From Pseudomonadota bacterium (GTDB lineage Bacteria; Pseudomonadota; Alphaproteobacteria; Rhizobiales; Devosiaceae), in assembly GCA_023433775.1 (NCBI GenBank), contig JAEYTY010000063.1, positions 1 through 64,000 of the forward strand: a DNA stretch of 64,000 nt. Direction: 5' to 3'. The notes below the pieces were generated by a model, which worked only from the letters and a program-made list of their open reading frames with translations, had not been told where the DNA came from and searched no databases. The position numbers and the translations under genes are program-made. This document shows positions 11,629-19,829 of the stretch, piece by piece. The number at the start of each line of letters is the position of its first letter. The first letter of the stretch is position 1.

Positions 11629-11737
11629 GGGGTGATTCTGTGTTGGTTCCAGTTACCCCGGATAGATAGGTGATTCCGCCCGCCAATGCCAATTTTCGGG
11701 ACGTTTGAGCTGTGGAGAGCGGCCTGTGCGGCAAAAG

Positions 11738-11763
11738 AAGGGGCCGGTCCAAGCCGGCCCCTT
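11738..11763 (-). terminator. Intrinsic terminator after the PQQ dehydrogenase gene
   Basis: A perfect 10-bp stem (AAGGGGCCGG with CCGGCCCCTT) and 6-nt loop, followed on the minus strand by CTTTTG. It lies about 20 bp past the dehydrogenase stop. Confidence 0.75.
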
Positions 11764-11784
11764 CCATTCATAGCCTCGCCACCA

Positions 11785-13944
11785 TCAATCGGGCAGCGCA
11801 TAGGCGAGCAGATAACCATTGAGGTTGTCATAGATGCCGGTCGGTCCAGAGGCCGCGATGACGATGAACTGCTTGCCCGAGGGGCTCACATAGCTCATCG
11901 GCGTGGCCGAGGCGCCATTGGGCATCTTGTGGGTCCACAATTCCTCGCCGGTCCGCATGTCGACAGCGCGGATATAGCCGTCCTGCGAGCCTGCAAAGAC
12001 CACGACGCCAGTCTTGGTGACAAGCGTGCCGCCGGTCATCGGCGCGCCGAGTTGCCAGGTCAGGCCCGACTTGATGCCGAACGGGCCGGAATTGGCTGCG
12101 GTGCCGATGGGGCGGCTCCAGAGCACCTCATAGGTCTCAAGATCAACTGCTGTCAGCATACCATAGGGCGGACGCAGGCATGGCACCTTGAGTGGCGACA
12201 TGAAGGGCTCATTGGTCACCGCAAAGGGCGTGCCCATCTGCGGTGCACCCAGCGCCATCGACACTGTGAAATTGCCCTCGCTATCCGCAGCGTCCCAGCC
12301 GCGACGGTCAGCTTCTTCGCGGGGAATGAGCTGTACGCGGTTGGGCATACGGGTCCAGTTGGCGATCATGATCTTCTCGTCCTGGTGGACCGAGACGCCG
12401 CCCCAGTTGATGCCGCCGATATAGCCGGGGAATTGCAGGCTGCCGCCAACGGAAGGCGGCGTGAACTGCCCTTCATAGCGGAGGCGCTGGAATTCGATGC
12501 GGCACAGCATCTGGTCGATCGGGGTAATGCCCCACATGTCAGCTTCGGTCAGGTCTGCACCCGTGAAGGCTGGCATATTGGTGGGGTATGGCTGGGTTTC
12601 TGCGGTGAAGTCGCCCTCTGCAGCGCCCTGCGGCACAGGCCGCTCCTCGATGGGGTCGATGGCCTCGCCCGTCACGCGGTTGAAGGTGAAAACCTGACCG
12701 CGCTTGGTGCCCTGAAGCAGGGCCGGGATGACTTCGCCATTTGGGCCGGGAAGATCGACAAGCGCCGGCTGGGTGCCAACGTCATAGTCCCAAATGTCGT
12801 GATTTACGGTGCGGAAGTGCCAGCGGACATCGCCGGTGGCCGAATCCAGTGCCACAACCGAGGAGGTGTATTCCTCGAAATTTTCGCTGCGGTGGGCGCC
12901 CCAATAGTCCGGGGTGGCATTGCCGGTGGTGACGAAGACGAGGCCATTTTCATCATCGGCACTGAACAGGCCCCAGGCATTGGGGCTGCCGCGTTCGTAG
13001 ATTTCGCCTTCCGGCGGACGGCCATGATAGCCGGGATTACCCGGATCGAAGGCCCAGACGAACTCTCCGGTGACCGCATCAAAAGCACGGACGACGCCCG
13101 AGGGCTCGCCCACTTCCTGGCCATCCGAAATCCAGCCGCCGATCACGGCGACGCCATTGGTCACGGTCGGACCGGAAGTCGAAAGCACAAAGCCTTTCTT
13201 GACCTCGCCCATATCGGTGAGGAGATCGACAAAGCCGTCTTCGCCGAAGGTCGTGCAGAGTTCACCCGAAACAGCATCGACAGCGAAAAGCCGGGCATCG
13301 ACCGTTGCCGCCAGAATACGCGTCTGGCATTGCTCGACCGGCTGCGATGCCTCGTAATAGGAAACGCTGCGGCACTTCTTCGACATCACGCCCGACAGGT
13401 CCGAGCCGGGGTCAAAACGCCAGCGCTGCTCGCCGTTTTCGGCGTCGAGGGCGAAGATCAGGTTGTTATTGGTGCAGCCATAGAGCGTGTCGCCAACCTG
13501 GATCGGCGCAGCAGTGATGCCATTGTACATGGTGACATCAATCGGGAAGTCGACCTGCCAAGCCAGTTCTAGGTTCTTGGCATTTTCCGGCGTGATTTGG
13601 TCAAAGGGCGCGAACTTTGCGCCATTGGCCGCGCCGCTGGCATAGCGCCATTCACCTGCTGGAGCCGGCACACCGGGAATTCGCACGCTTGCGGGGGCTG
13701 CTATCTCCGTAGCGGATTGATCTACAGCGGGTGCACCAGCGGGGCCAGTCGTGGTGACGGGTTCGCTCTGGCCCTCTTCAACCACCACGGGCGGGGAAAC
13801 GTCCGGCGTGGTCGGCAGCGTATTCTGCTGCGGCGCGCCTTCCTGAACGGAGGGAGAAACAGTCGTGTCCTGCGCATTCGCTAATATGGGCAGCGCAATG
13901 ACTGAGGCCGCCAGAATAGCGGAAATGGATTTGAAATTTTTCAT
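11785..13944 (-). CDS. PQQ-dependent dehydrogenase, exported catalytic subunit (glucose/quinate dehydrogenase type)
   Basis: Quinoprotein dehydrogenase of 719 residues related to the catalytic beta-propeller part of membrane-bound glucose, quinate or polyol dehydrogenases. It has its own signal peptide (cleavage after about residue 24, ILANA), a low-complexity Pro/Thr/Val linker to about residue 90, then a propeller with tryptophan-rich repeats (AGEWRYASG, EQRWRFDPG, GDVRWHFRTVNHDIWDYD, YEVLWSRPIG, GEELWTHKMP). Normally this domain follows five membrane helices in one chain. Here those helices are in the separate gene ending 5 bp upstream, in a different frame. The substrate cannot be told. 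Confidence 0.85.
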   Translation of the reverse strand: MKNFKSISAILAASVIALPILANAQDTTVSPSVQEGAPQQNTLPTTPDVSPPVVVEEGQSEPVTTTGPAGAPAVDQSATEIAAPASVRIPGVPAPAGEWRYASGAANGAKFAPFDQITPENAKNLELAWQVDFPIDVTMYNGITAAPIQVGDTLYGCTNNNLIFALDAENGEQRWRFDPGSDLSGVMSKKCRSVSYYEASQPVEQCQTRILAATVDARLFAVDAVSGELCTTFGEDGFVDLLTDMGEVKKGFVLSTSGPTVTNGVAVIGGWISDGQEVGEPSGVVRAFDAVTGEFVWAFDPGNPGYHGRPPEGEIYERGSPNAWGLFSADDENGLVFVTTGNATPDYWGAHRSENFEEYTSSVVALDSATGDVRWHFRTVNHDIWDYDVGTQPALVDLPGPNGEVIPALLQGTKRGQVFTFNRVTGEAIDPIEERPVPQGAAEGDFTAETQPYPTNMPAFTGADLTEADMWGITPIDQMLCRIEFQRLRYEGQFTPPSVGGSLQFPGYIGGINWGGVSVHQDEKIMIANWTRMPNRVQLIPREEADRRGWDAADSEGNFTVSMALGAPQMGTPFAVTNEPFMSPLKVPCLRPPYGMLTAVDLETYEVLWSRPIGTAANSGPFGIKSGLTWQLGAPMTGGTLVTKTGVVVFAGSQDGYIRAVDMRTGEELWTHKMPNGASATPMSYVSPSGKQFIVIAASGPTGIYDNLNGYLLAYALPD

Positions 13945-13949
13945 GGTGT

Positions 13950-14324
13950 TTACGCCGCCCTACGCATCGGCGCGCCCTCAAGCGGGCGCCAGTTGAACGG
14001 AAGGGCCATATAGAGACCGATGACAAAGGGACCGACGAGGCGTGGCATCAGCGACCAGCCATCGAAGCCGACTTCCCAAATCGCCCAGACAAGCGTCCAG
14101 GCGAGCATGGCGGCAAAAATCCAGACGCCGAGCATCTTGCCGGTAAACAGGAACCAGGCGCTTGCAAGGCAGGCTATGCCGGTAATGACGTAATAGAAGG
14201 AGCCGCCCAAGGCGACGAGTTGAACGCCTCCAAGTGTCAACACCACACCGATCAGGGCAATCAGCACGGCGAGGATGCGTGGAGCGAGCAGGCGCATGGG
14301 CGCGCCCGCTGCGGGACTGGACAT
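13950..14324 (-). CDS. Membrane subunit of the split PQQ dehydrogenase (glucose dehydrogenase N-terminal-like)
   Basis: A 124-residue, very hydrophobic protein with about four to five membrane segments that resembles the N-terminal membrane anchor of one-piece PQQ glucose/quinate dehydrogenases (for example the AGxxLxxxGxxLxxLGGSxYY-type segment and the WAIWEVGFDGWSLMPRL loop). The start at 14324 follows a strong GGAGG site by 5 bp. It ends TAA-ACACC-ATG before the catalytic subunit, and AGGGCGG inside its last codons probably serves as that gene's ribosome-binding site. It should anchor the periplasmic enzyme and contact ubiquinone. It is divergent from a tetR gene. Confidence 0.75.
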   Translation of the reverse strand: MSSPAAGAPMRLLAPRILAVLIALIGVVLTLGGVQLVALGGSFYYVITGIACLASAWFLFTGKMLGVWIFAAMLAWTLVWAIWEVGFDGWSLMPRLVGPFVIGLYMALPFNWRPLEGAPMRRAA

Positions 14325-14430
14325 TGTATGCCTCCAAAATGACCTCACACATCTGTCTGCGACTTGGCCCGGCCTTATTGGCTTGTTATGGGCGTGTGCA
14401 GCAGATGGACCGCCGCAATGGCAGCTGCGA

Positions 14431-14452
14431 CAAGTGGACACCCGTGTCCACT
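14431..14452. promoter_or_regulatory. Perfect 22-bp palindrome, probable TetR operator
   Basis: Arms AAGTGGACAC and GTGTCCACTT are exact reverse complements around a CC centre. The site lies 22 bp before the tetR start and 106 bp before the divergent dehydrogenase membrane-subunit start. Perfect dyads of this size between a tetR gene and its divergent neighbour are typical TetR-family operators. Confidence 0.75.
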
Positions 14453-14474
14453 TACAGTCAAGAGGGATGCATGA

Positions 14475-15050
14475 ATGGCCCGAGCACTGCGCCAGGACGC
14501 CGCCGAACGGCGGGAAGCTATTCTGGCCGCGGCGGAAATTGCCTTCGCGGAAAAGGGCTTCAATGTCCCGCTCGAGGAAGTCTGTACCGCTGCCGGTGTT
14601 GGGCGCGCGACGCTTTACCGGAATTTCGAGAATCGGCTCGCCCTGGTCCATGCGATCATGAGCAACAATTTGGACAAGCTGGATCGGCTGGTGTTGGAAG
14701 TCGGTGAGCGGCCCAATGCGCTCGCCGCCTATCTCGCCGAAGTACTCGACCAACAGGTGAAAACCGGTGGGCTGGTCTATCTCATCGGCCGGGATGTTCA
14801 GCTCGACCAGAACCTCACCAGCCGCTTCAAAGCTCATCTTGCGCAACTGCTTGATCAGGCCAAGGCGGCAGACCTGGTTCGCAGCGACGTCACTGCTGAC
14901 ACAGTCGCAATTGCAGTTCGCATGATGTGGGGCGGCCTCGATGGCCTGAGTTTTGCGGACCGCAAACGGTCAGCTCCGACCGTTTACAATCTGTGCCTTG
15001 CCGCGATCGGCTTGCGCCAGGTGTCAGGCAGCGTCGAACAGCGAGCGTGA
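14475..15050 (+). CDS. TetR/AcrR family transcriptional regulator
   Basis: A 191-residue regulator with an N-terminal helix-turn-helix (about residues 8-60; [17 protein letters not shown] and [16 protein letters not shown]) and a C-terminal ligand-binding helix bundle. It is divergent from the PQQ dehydrogenase genes, and the palindrome at 14431-14452 sits in the shared promoter region, so autoregulation and repression of the dehydrogenase are likely. The ligand is unknown. A purine-rich AGAGGGA precedes the start. The 3' end overlaps the convergent HxlR gene by 27 bp. Confidence 0.9.
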   Translation: MARALRQDAAERREAILAAAEIAFAEKGFNVPLEEVCTAAGVGRATLYRNFENRLALVHAIMSNNLDKLDRLVLEVGERPNALAAYLAEVLDQQVKTGGLVYLIGRDVQLDQNLTSRFKAHLAQLLDQAKAADLVRSDVTADTVAIAVRMMWGGLDGLSFADRKRSAPTVYNLCLAAIGLRQVSGSVEQRA

Positions 15051-15422
15051 CCTGGAAATATCAGGAAAGCTGTCATTCGCCCATTCGATGAGATGCCCGA
15101 ACGGCACGATCAGCGACTGGCCGAGCTCAGTCAGCCGATACTCGACTGAAGGCGGTTTGGTGTCGAACACCTGACGCGCAACCAGCCCGTCGCGCTGCAA
15201 GTCACGCAGGGTCTGGGTCAGCATTTTCTGCGAGATATCAGGCACTTCCCGGTGCAACTGGTTGAACCGCTTGGGGCCGGAAGCCAGCGTCATCACCAGC
15301 AACATGCTCCATTTGTCACCGATCTTGTCGAGCACATCGCGCACCGGGCATGGGCCGGGCCGCCCGGCTGCCGCGTTCCAGCGCTCGATATAGACGCTGG
15401 CCGTCTGCTGTGCCTGCTGCAT
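15024..15422 (-). CDS. HxlR family transcriptional regulator (QorR/YtfH-like)
   Basis: A 132-residue winged-helix regulator of the HxlR group: [18 protein letters not shown] near the N-terminus and [20 protein letters not shown] in the recognition region. Cys25 lies where redox-sensing members (QorR/YodB type) keep their conserved cysteine. It is divergent from a QorB-like reductase, reproducing the E. coli ytfH-ytfG arrangement. It probably represses that gene and itself, responding to quinones or electrophiles. The last 27 bp overlap the convergent tetR. Confidence 0.88.
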   Translation of the reverse strand: MQQAQQTASVYIERWNAAAGRPGPCPVRDVLDKIGDKWSMLLVMTLASGPKRFNQLHREVPDISQKMLTQTLRDLQRDGLVARQVFDTKPPSVEYRLTELGQSLIVPFGHLIEWANDSFPDISRSRSLFDAA

Positions 15423-15424
15423 GG

Positions 15425-15441
15425 TACTTACCTCAAGGTAA
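15425..15441. promoter_or_regulatory. Candidate HxlR operator
   Basis: TTACCT-CA-AGGTAA (15428-15441) is a perfect 6-bp dyad just upstream of the HxlR start. The overlapping heptamer TACTTAC (15425-15431) recurs at 15509-15515 nearer the reductase gene. The position and dyad suit autoregulation; the site is inferred, not proven. Confidence 0.5.
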
Positions 15442-15580
15442 CGTGTGGCCGAAAAAGTGCCTCCTTTTCAGTCACGCCATAGTGGACTAGATAGCACTCA
15501 CTTTTCGATACTTACTCTCTGACGTGCAGCACATGCAAGCCAGAGCGTCGAAAACCGCAGTTCATCTTATGGAGAGTGTC

Positions 15581-16462
15581 ATGAGCAAATTCGCAAACTC
15601 GCCCCTTCTCGTCACCGGCGCCTCAGGCCATCTCGGGCGCATGGCGGTCGAGGAATTACTGGCGCGTGGCGCTACCAAAATCATTGCCGGCACGCGGGAC
15701 CCGTCCAAGCTGGCTGACCTTGCCGCCAGGGGCGTCGACGTCCGCAAGGTTGATTTCGACGACGCCGCCAGCCTCAAGGCCGCCTTTGCTGGCGTTGAGC
15801 GCCTGTTGATCGTTTCGACGGATGGCGTTGGCACCCGCATCGTCCAGCAGACTGCCGCCATTGAGGCCGCCCATACCGCCGGCGTGAAGCATATCGTCTA
15901 TACCTCCGCCCCTGCCGCCAGGCCCAATGCCGATGCCGGACTGGGTGGCGAGCATTACTGGACTGAGATTGCGCTGGCCAATTCCGGCGTGGACTTCACA
16001 ATCCTCCGCAATCACATGTATGCCGAAAACAACCTTATGGATGGGCCGGGAGCTGTTGCCAGCGGTCAGCTCTTCGGTCTGATTGGTGATCGCGGCACCA
16101 GCTATGTTGCTCGCGCCGACGCTGCCCGCGCCGCCGCAGGCGCCCTGCTCTCGGCGGAAGGCAAGTCCATTGAGGACGTCACCGGCCCTGCCCCGGTCAC
16201 CAATATCGAGCGCGCCGCGCTCTTTGCTGCGATTTCGGGCAAACCGGTCAATGTCATTGCCGTCGAACCGTCCCAGTTGAAGGCGGGCATGGTGGCCGCC
16301 GGCATTCCAGAAGGCTTTGCCGAAGCCCTGCTTGCCTTCCAGCGCGATGCCGTCTCCGGGCATCATGGCGTTGTGACCGACACTGTCGAGCGCTACTCGG
16401 GTCGCAAGCCGCAGTCTCTGAAAGATTTCCTTGCCGCGAACAAGGCGCCGCTACAAGGCTGA
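15581..16462 (+). CDS. NAD(P)H:quinone oxidoreductase-like NmrA family protein (QorB/YtfG-like)
   Basis: A 293-residue member of the atypical short-chain dehydrogenase (NmrA) group. It has the dinucleotide motif VTGASGHLGRMAVEELL at the N-terminus and RDPSKLADLAARGVDVRKVDFDD, as in QorB. The FTILRNHMYAENNL segment matches the LLRNGWYSENYL of E. coli QorB as I recall it. The likely reaction is two-electron reduction of quinones. The start at 15581 has GGAGAG 4-5 bp upstream and begins right at the Rossmann strand. It is divergent from the HxlR regulator. Confidence 0.85.
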   Translation: MSKFANSPLLVTGASGHLGRMAVEELLARGATKIIAGTRDPSKLADLAARGVDVRKVDFDDAASLKAAFAGVERLLIVSTDGVGTRIVQQTAAIEAAHTAGVKHIVYTSAPAARPNADAGLGGEHYWTEIALANSGVDFTILRNHMYAENNLMDGPGAVASGQLFGLIGDRGTSYVARADAARAAAGALLSAEGKSIEDVTGPAPVTNIERAALFAAISGKPVNVIAVEPSQLKAGMVAAGIPEGFAEALLAFQRDAVSGHHGVVTDTVERYSGRKPQSLKDFLAANKAPLQG

Positions 16463-16617
16463 GCCCGCAATCATCGAAGGGTCCGCGCGTTTGGTGCGGG
16501 CCCATTGCTCTCCCGCTTCCCGTTTCTTCGCCGCGCGACGCTCGCAATCGCTGGACGGCAGCACGGCGGACCCTTAGAAATCGGACCGGTTGAGCCGAAT
16601 GAGGGAGTCGGGTTCTG

Positions 16618-19017
16618 GTGTTTTCTGGTTCTTTTGCGAGGCGCGCACTCGACCGCGTCACCCATAAACGCTCTATCGGTTTCGGCCTCGAATATATTGG
16701 TCTGACGACGCTGCGTTTTCCGCGACTTATGGCCCTGGCGATCCTGGTTTTTTCCATTCTCGCCTTCTCGCAAATCCCCAAGGCCAATGTGGATGGTGAC
16801 CTGCTGCGCGTATACGCGCATTCGGGTCAGTATTACGACGCCTACGAACACCTGTCTGAAACGTTCGGCACCTTTGAGAATGACATTTACGTCCTCGTCA
16901 ATTCACCGCGCCTGGTGGACCCGGACGTCCTTGAAGACATTCGCAGCCTCGCCTTCGACCTTGAGCTAAATGACTATGCCGTGGGCACGATGTCGCCCTT
17001 TACGCTGCGCAAGCCAACGCCCGCCGGTGGCTCGGAACCTGCCGTGCCGGAAGGCATGTTGACGGCCGATGAAGTGGCGATGGCTCTGTCGGATCTGCAG
17101 CAGAACGATCCGATGATGCGCAATCTGATCACGCCAGACCTCACCGGCGTGGTGCTGATCATGTTCCCGAACCAGGAAAAGGTGAAAGCAGACGGCATCA
17201 AGGCGATGATCGCGAACCTTCGCGAGACCATTGACTATTACCAGAGCGAAGATCTCAGCATCGAGCTGACCGGTCCGCCGATCTGGACCTCGGAAATGCT
17301 CAATGCCGCCGTGGACGATCAGATCAAGTTCACGGTCTGGGGCTTTGGGCTCGGCGCGCTGATCGCGCTCGTTGCGCTGCGTTCCTTCTTCGGCGCCATC
17401 ATCGTCGCCGCGACCCCTTTCCTTGCGGTCATGTGGTCGATGGGCATGATCCTGCTGTTTTTCGGGTCATTCTCCTTCCTCACCATCATTGTCACCACGC
17501 TGGTGTTGGTGATTTCCTTCGCCGAATCCATGTTCTTCGTCTTCAACTGGCTGGCCTTCTGGCGCGATGGCATGGAGCCAAACAAAGCGGTGGACGCCAC
17601 GGTGAAGCTGGTCGGTCCTGCCGCCGCTTTGACCATGCTCACCACCTTTGTCAGCTTCGCCTCGCTGTCGCTGACACCTGGCCAGGGCATTCGCGAATTC
17701 TCCATGGCCGGTGCATTGGGCACATTTTTGCTGTTTGTGTGCCTGATGACCTTCCTGCCGCTGCTGCTCAAGCTCTCGGTGCGGATGGGCTTTCGCGCGC
17801 CGCCAAAGACCAGCGTGGTGCTGACCGCGCCCCTGCCCTTTGCCTGGTTCATGGCCAGCCGTTTCGGGCGGCCCATCTCGGTGATCGCCATTGTCGTCAC
17901 CATCCTGCTGCTTATCCCCTATGTGCTGATCCAGCCGCGGTTTTCCTTCGAAGATTTTGTGGCCAAGGATTCCACCGCGCTCTCGGCAGCCGCCGATATC
18001 GATGACGGCGTAGGCGGCGTTGCCCCGCTCTATATTCGCGTGCCTTTGGTGGAAATGGACCCCAATCTGGGCCAGCAGGATTACGAAAAAATCCGCACCG
18101 TGCACCAGATCGTCGAAAAGCATCTGGGTGAGAACAAGGTCATCTCCGCGGCCAGCATGACCAATTACACCGATAGCGGTTTCACCCGCGAAGACGTATT
18201 CAACGCCGTCGGCCCCTTTATGAAACGCCGCTTCATCACCGATGATGGCTCACAGGGGCTGGTGACCGGGTTCATGCCCACCATCATCGATTCCGACGTG
18301 CTGAAAAAACTGGTCGATGACCTGCAATCGGAGATGCAGGCGGCGGGTATTCCGGACGCTGAAATCGGCGGGTTCCGTATTCTCACCACCTTCGCCACCG
18401 ATGACATCGTGCGCGGATTGCAGCTCGACCTGACCCTGTCGGTCATCGTCAATCTGGGGCTGATCGGCTTTGCATTCCAGTCCTTCCGCGTGGCGCTGGC
18501 TTCGGCCATTCCCAACTTGTTTCCGGTGCTGGGAACTGAGGCATGGCTCTACTTCTCGGGCTCAGGCCTCCAGCTCACCACCGTCATCGCGCTCACGATT
18601 GCCTTCGGTATAGCTGTGGATGACACGGTGCACTTCCTCTCGCACTACCTCCATTCACGACGACATGACGGCATGTCCCACATGGATGCGGTCAAGCACA
18701 CGCTGCATCGCATCGGTGGCGCCATTATCGCGACCACGATCATCCTCTGCGCTGGTGTCATCATCGTCACCTTCTCCGAGCTGCCGCAGGTCGCCCTTTT
18801 CGGCACGCTGTTCGTATCGACGCTGGCCTTTGCGGTGATCGGGGACCTGTTCATTCTCCCGGCGCTGCTTGCTGCCGGTGGCAAGTTCTTCCAGCCGCTG
18901 GGCAAGATCAGCGTGCGCATGGCCGACGAAGATCCGACGCCCGACGATCCGAACGCCGACACCCACACCACGCGGGATAGTCCGCCGACCGATGTGGCTG
19001 ACCCCAAGCCGACCTAG
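16618..19017 (+). CDS. MMPL/RND-family exporter
   Basis: A 799-residue inner-membrane transporter of the RND superfamily with one N-terminal membrane helix, a periplasmic loop, a five-helix block (about residues 240-410), a second periplasmic loop and a second five-helix block (about 590-770). The segments AVDDTVHFLSHYLHSRR and VISFAESMFFVFNW correspond to the paired TM4/TM10-type motifs of the 'predicted exporter of the RND superfamily' group that also contains hopanoid transporters. It ends in a Pro/Asp/Thr-rich cytoplasmic tail. GTG start with GAGGGAG about 10 bp upstream. The substrate is unknown and no partner genes are adjacent. Confidence 0.85.
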   Translation: MFSGSFARRALDRVTHKRSIGFGLEYIGLTTLRFPRLMALAILVFSILAFSQIPKANVDGDLLRVYAHSGQYYDAYEHLSETFGTFENDIYVLVNSPRLVDPDVLEDIRSLAFDLELNDYAVGTMSPFTLRKPTPAGGSEPAVPEGMLTADEVAMALSDLQQNDPMMRNLITPDLTGVVLIMFPNQEKVKADGIKAMIANLRETIDYYQSEDLSIELTGPPIWTSEMLNAAVDDQIKFTVWGFGLGALIALVALRSFFGAIIVAATPFLAVMWSMGMILLFFGSFSFLTIIVTTLVLVISFAESMFFVFNWLAFWRDGMEPNKAVDATVKLVGPAAALTMLTTFVSFASLSLTPGQGIREFSMAGALGTFLLFVCLMTFLPLLLKLSVRMGFRAPPKTSVVLTAPLPFAWFMASRFGRPISVIAIVVTILLLIPYVLIQPRFSFEDFVAKDSTALSAAADIDDGVGGVAPLYIRVPLVEMDPNLGQQDYEKIRTVHQIVEKHLGENKVISAASMTNYTDSGFTREDVFNAVGPFMKRRFITDDGSQGLVTGFMPTIIDSDVLKKLVDDLQSEMQAAGIPDAEIGGFRILTTFATDDIVRGLQLDLTLSVIVNLGLIGFAFQSFRVALASAIPNLFPVLGTEAWLYFSGSGLQLTTVIALTIAFGIAVDDTVHFLSHYLHSRRHDGMSHMDAVKHTLHRIGGAIIATTIILCAGVIIVTFSELPQVALFGTLFVSTLAFAVIGDLFILPALLAAGGKFFQPLGKISVRMADEDPTPDDPNADTHTTRDSPPTDVADPKPT

Positions 19018-19186
19018 CGGATGGGACAGGCAGGCGGCGATCGGGGGCGCATAAAAATCTTGTCCTCTGCCGCCATCCGGCCTGTTCACTTTTCTAAAAT
19101 GAGTGCCCAATTTGCGGACGAATTTGTTATCGACGATTCGCCGCACAGCCGGGGGACTGGCTTTTGATATCTGGAGGCATTGTGCC

Positions 19187-19714
19187 ATGACCAATTTCGG
19201 ACCTCTGACACGTGCCGTGGCACTGGCAGGTCTCGTGTTTTCGACCGGCCTCGCCGCTGCGCCCGCCATCGCGGCGCCGGCTGACGTGGCCTTGCTGAAA
19301 TCGTATATCGGCGAGTGGCGCGGCCGCGGTACACTGACCGGGGCCAATTCGGAAACCGTCGTGTGCCGCCTGTCGCTCACACAGGGCAATCAGGACAAGA
19401 TCAATTACAATGGCCGCTGCACGCTGGCGGGCACCAACCTTTCTGTCGCCGGCACCATGGCCTATGTCGATGCCAACAAGCGCTTCGAAGCCGCGATGAC
19501 ATCGAACGCCAACTTTTCCGGCATTGCCGTTGGCCAGAAGCGCGGCAGCGGCCTCGTCTTCAATCTGCGCGAACGCAATAAGGATGAAGAGGGCAAGGAC
19601 CTCAACGTCACGGCCCAGATCAGCCTTAGCAATGACGCCATCGGCGTGAGCTTCGACATCGTCTATGTCGAATCCGGCGACAGCCTTCGCGCCGAGGTTC
19701 CCTTCTCGCGCTAA
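19187..19714 (+). CDS. Secreted protein of unknown function
   Basis: A 175-residue protein with a clear signal peptide (cleavage near residue 30, after AIAAPA) and a mature part that looks like an all-beta, lipocalin-like domain (YIGEWRGRGTLTGANSETV, then a GRCTLAGTNLSVAGTMAY repeat-like strand pattern). Two cysteines are present. Function is not known. The start at 19187 is supported by GGAGG 9 bp upstream. It is followed by a strong terminator, so it forms its own transcription unit. Confidence 0.75.
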   Translation: MTNFGPLTRAVALAGLVFSTGLAAAPAIAAPADVALLKSYIGEWRGRGTLTGANSETVVCRLSLTQGNQDKINYNGRCTLAGTNLSVAGTMAYVDANKRFEAAMTSNANFSGIAVGQKRGSGLVFNLRERNKDEEGKDLNVTAQISLSNDAIGVSFDIVYVESGDSLRAEVPFSR

Positions 19715-19734
19715 CCTCGTCCAGATCGTTTGAA

Positions 19735-19766
19735 CAGCGGCGCCTTCGGGTGCCGCTGTTTTTTTT
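19735..19766 (+). terminator. Strong intrinsic terminator
   Basis: A 10-bp stem (CAGCGGCGCC pairing with GGTGCCGCTG, one G-U) closed by a TTCG tetraloop and followed by eight T residues. It ends the transcript of the secreted-protein gene. Confidence 0.9.
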
Positions 19767-19829
19767 GCCGGCGACCTGCAAAGAAAACAATGTCTTAACA
19801 AGCAAAGGCTTAGTCTGGCATCGACTGAT

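Noticed and set aside
8365..11673. Very long open frame on the plus strand across gyrA
   Set aside because: It is exactly antisense to gyrA, is rich in His, Arg and Ala, and shows no family resemblance; it arises from high GC and codon bias.
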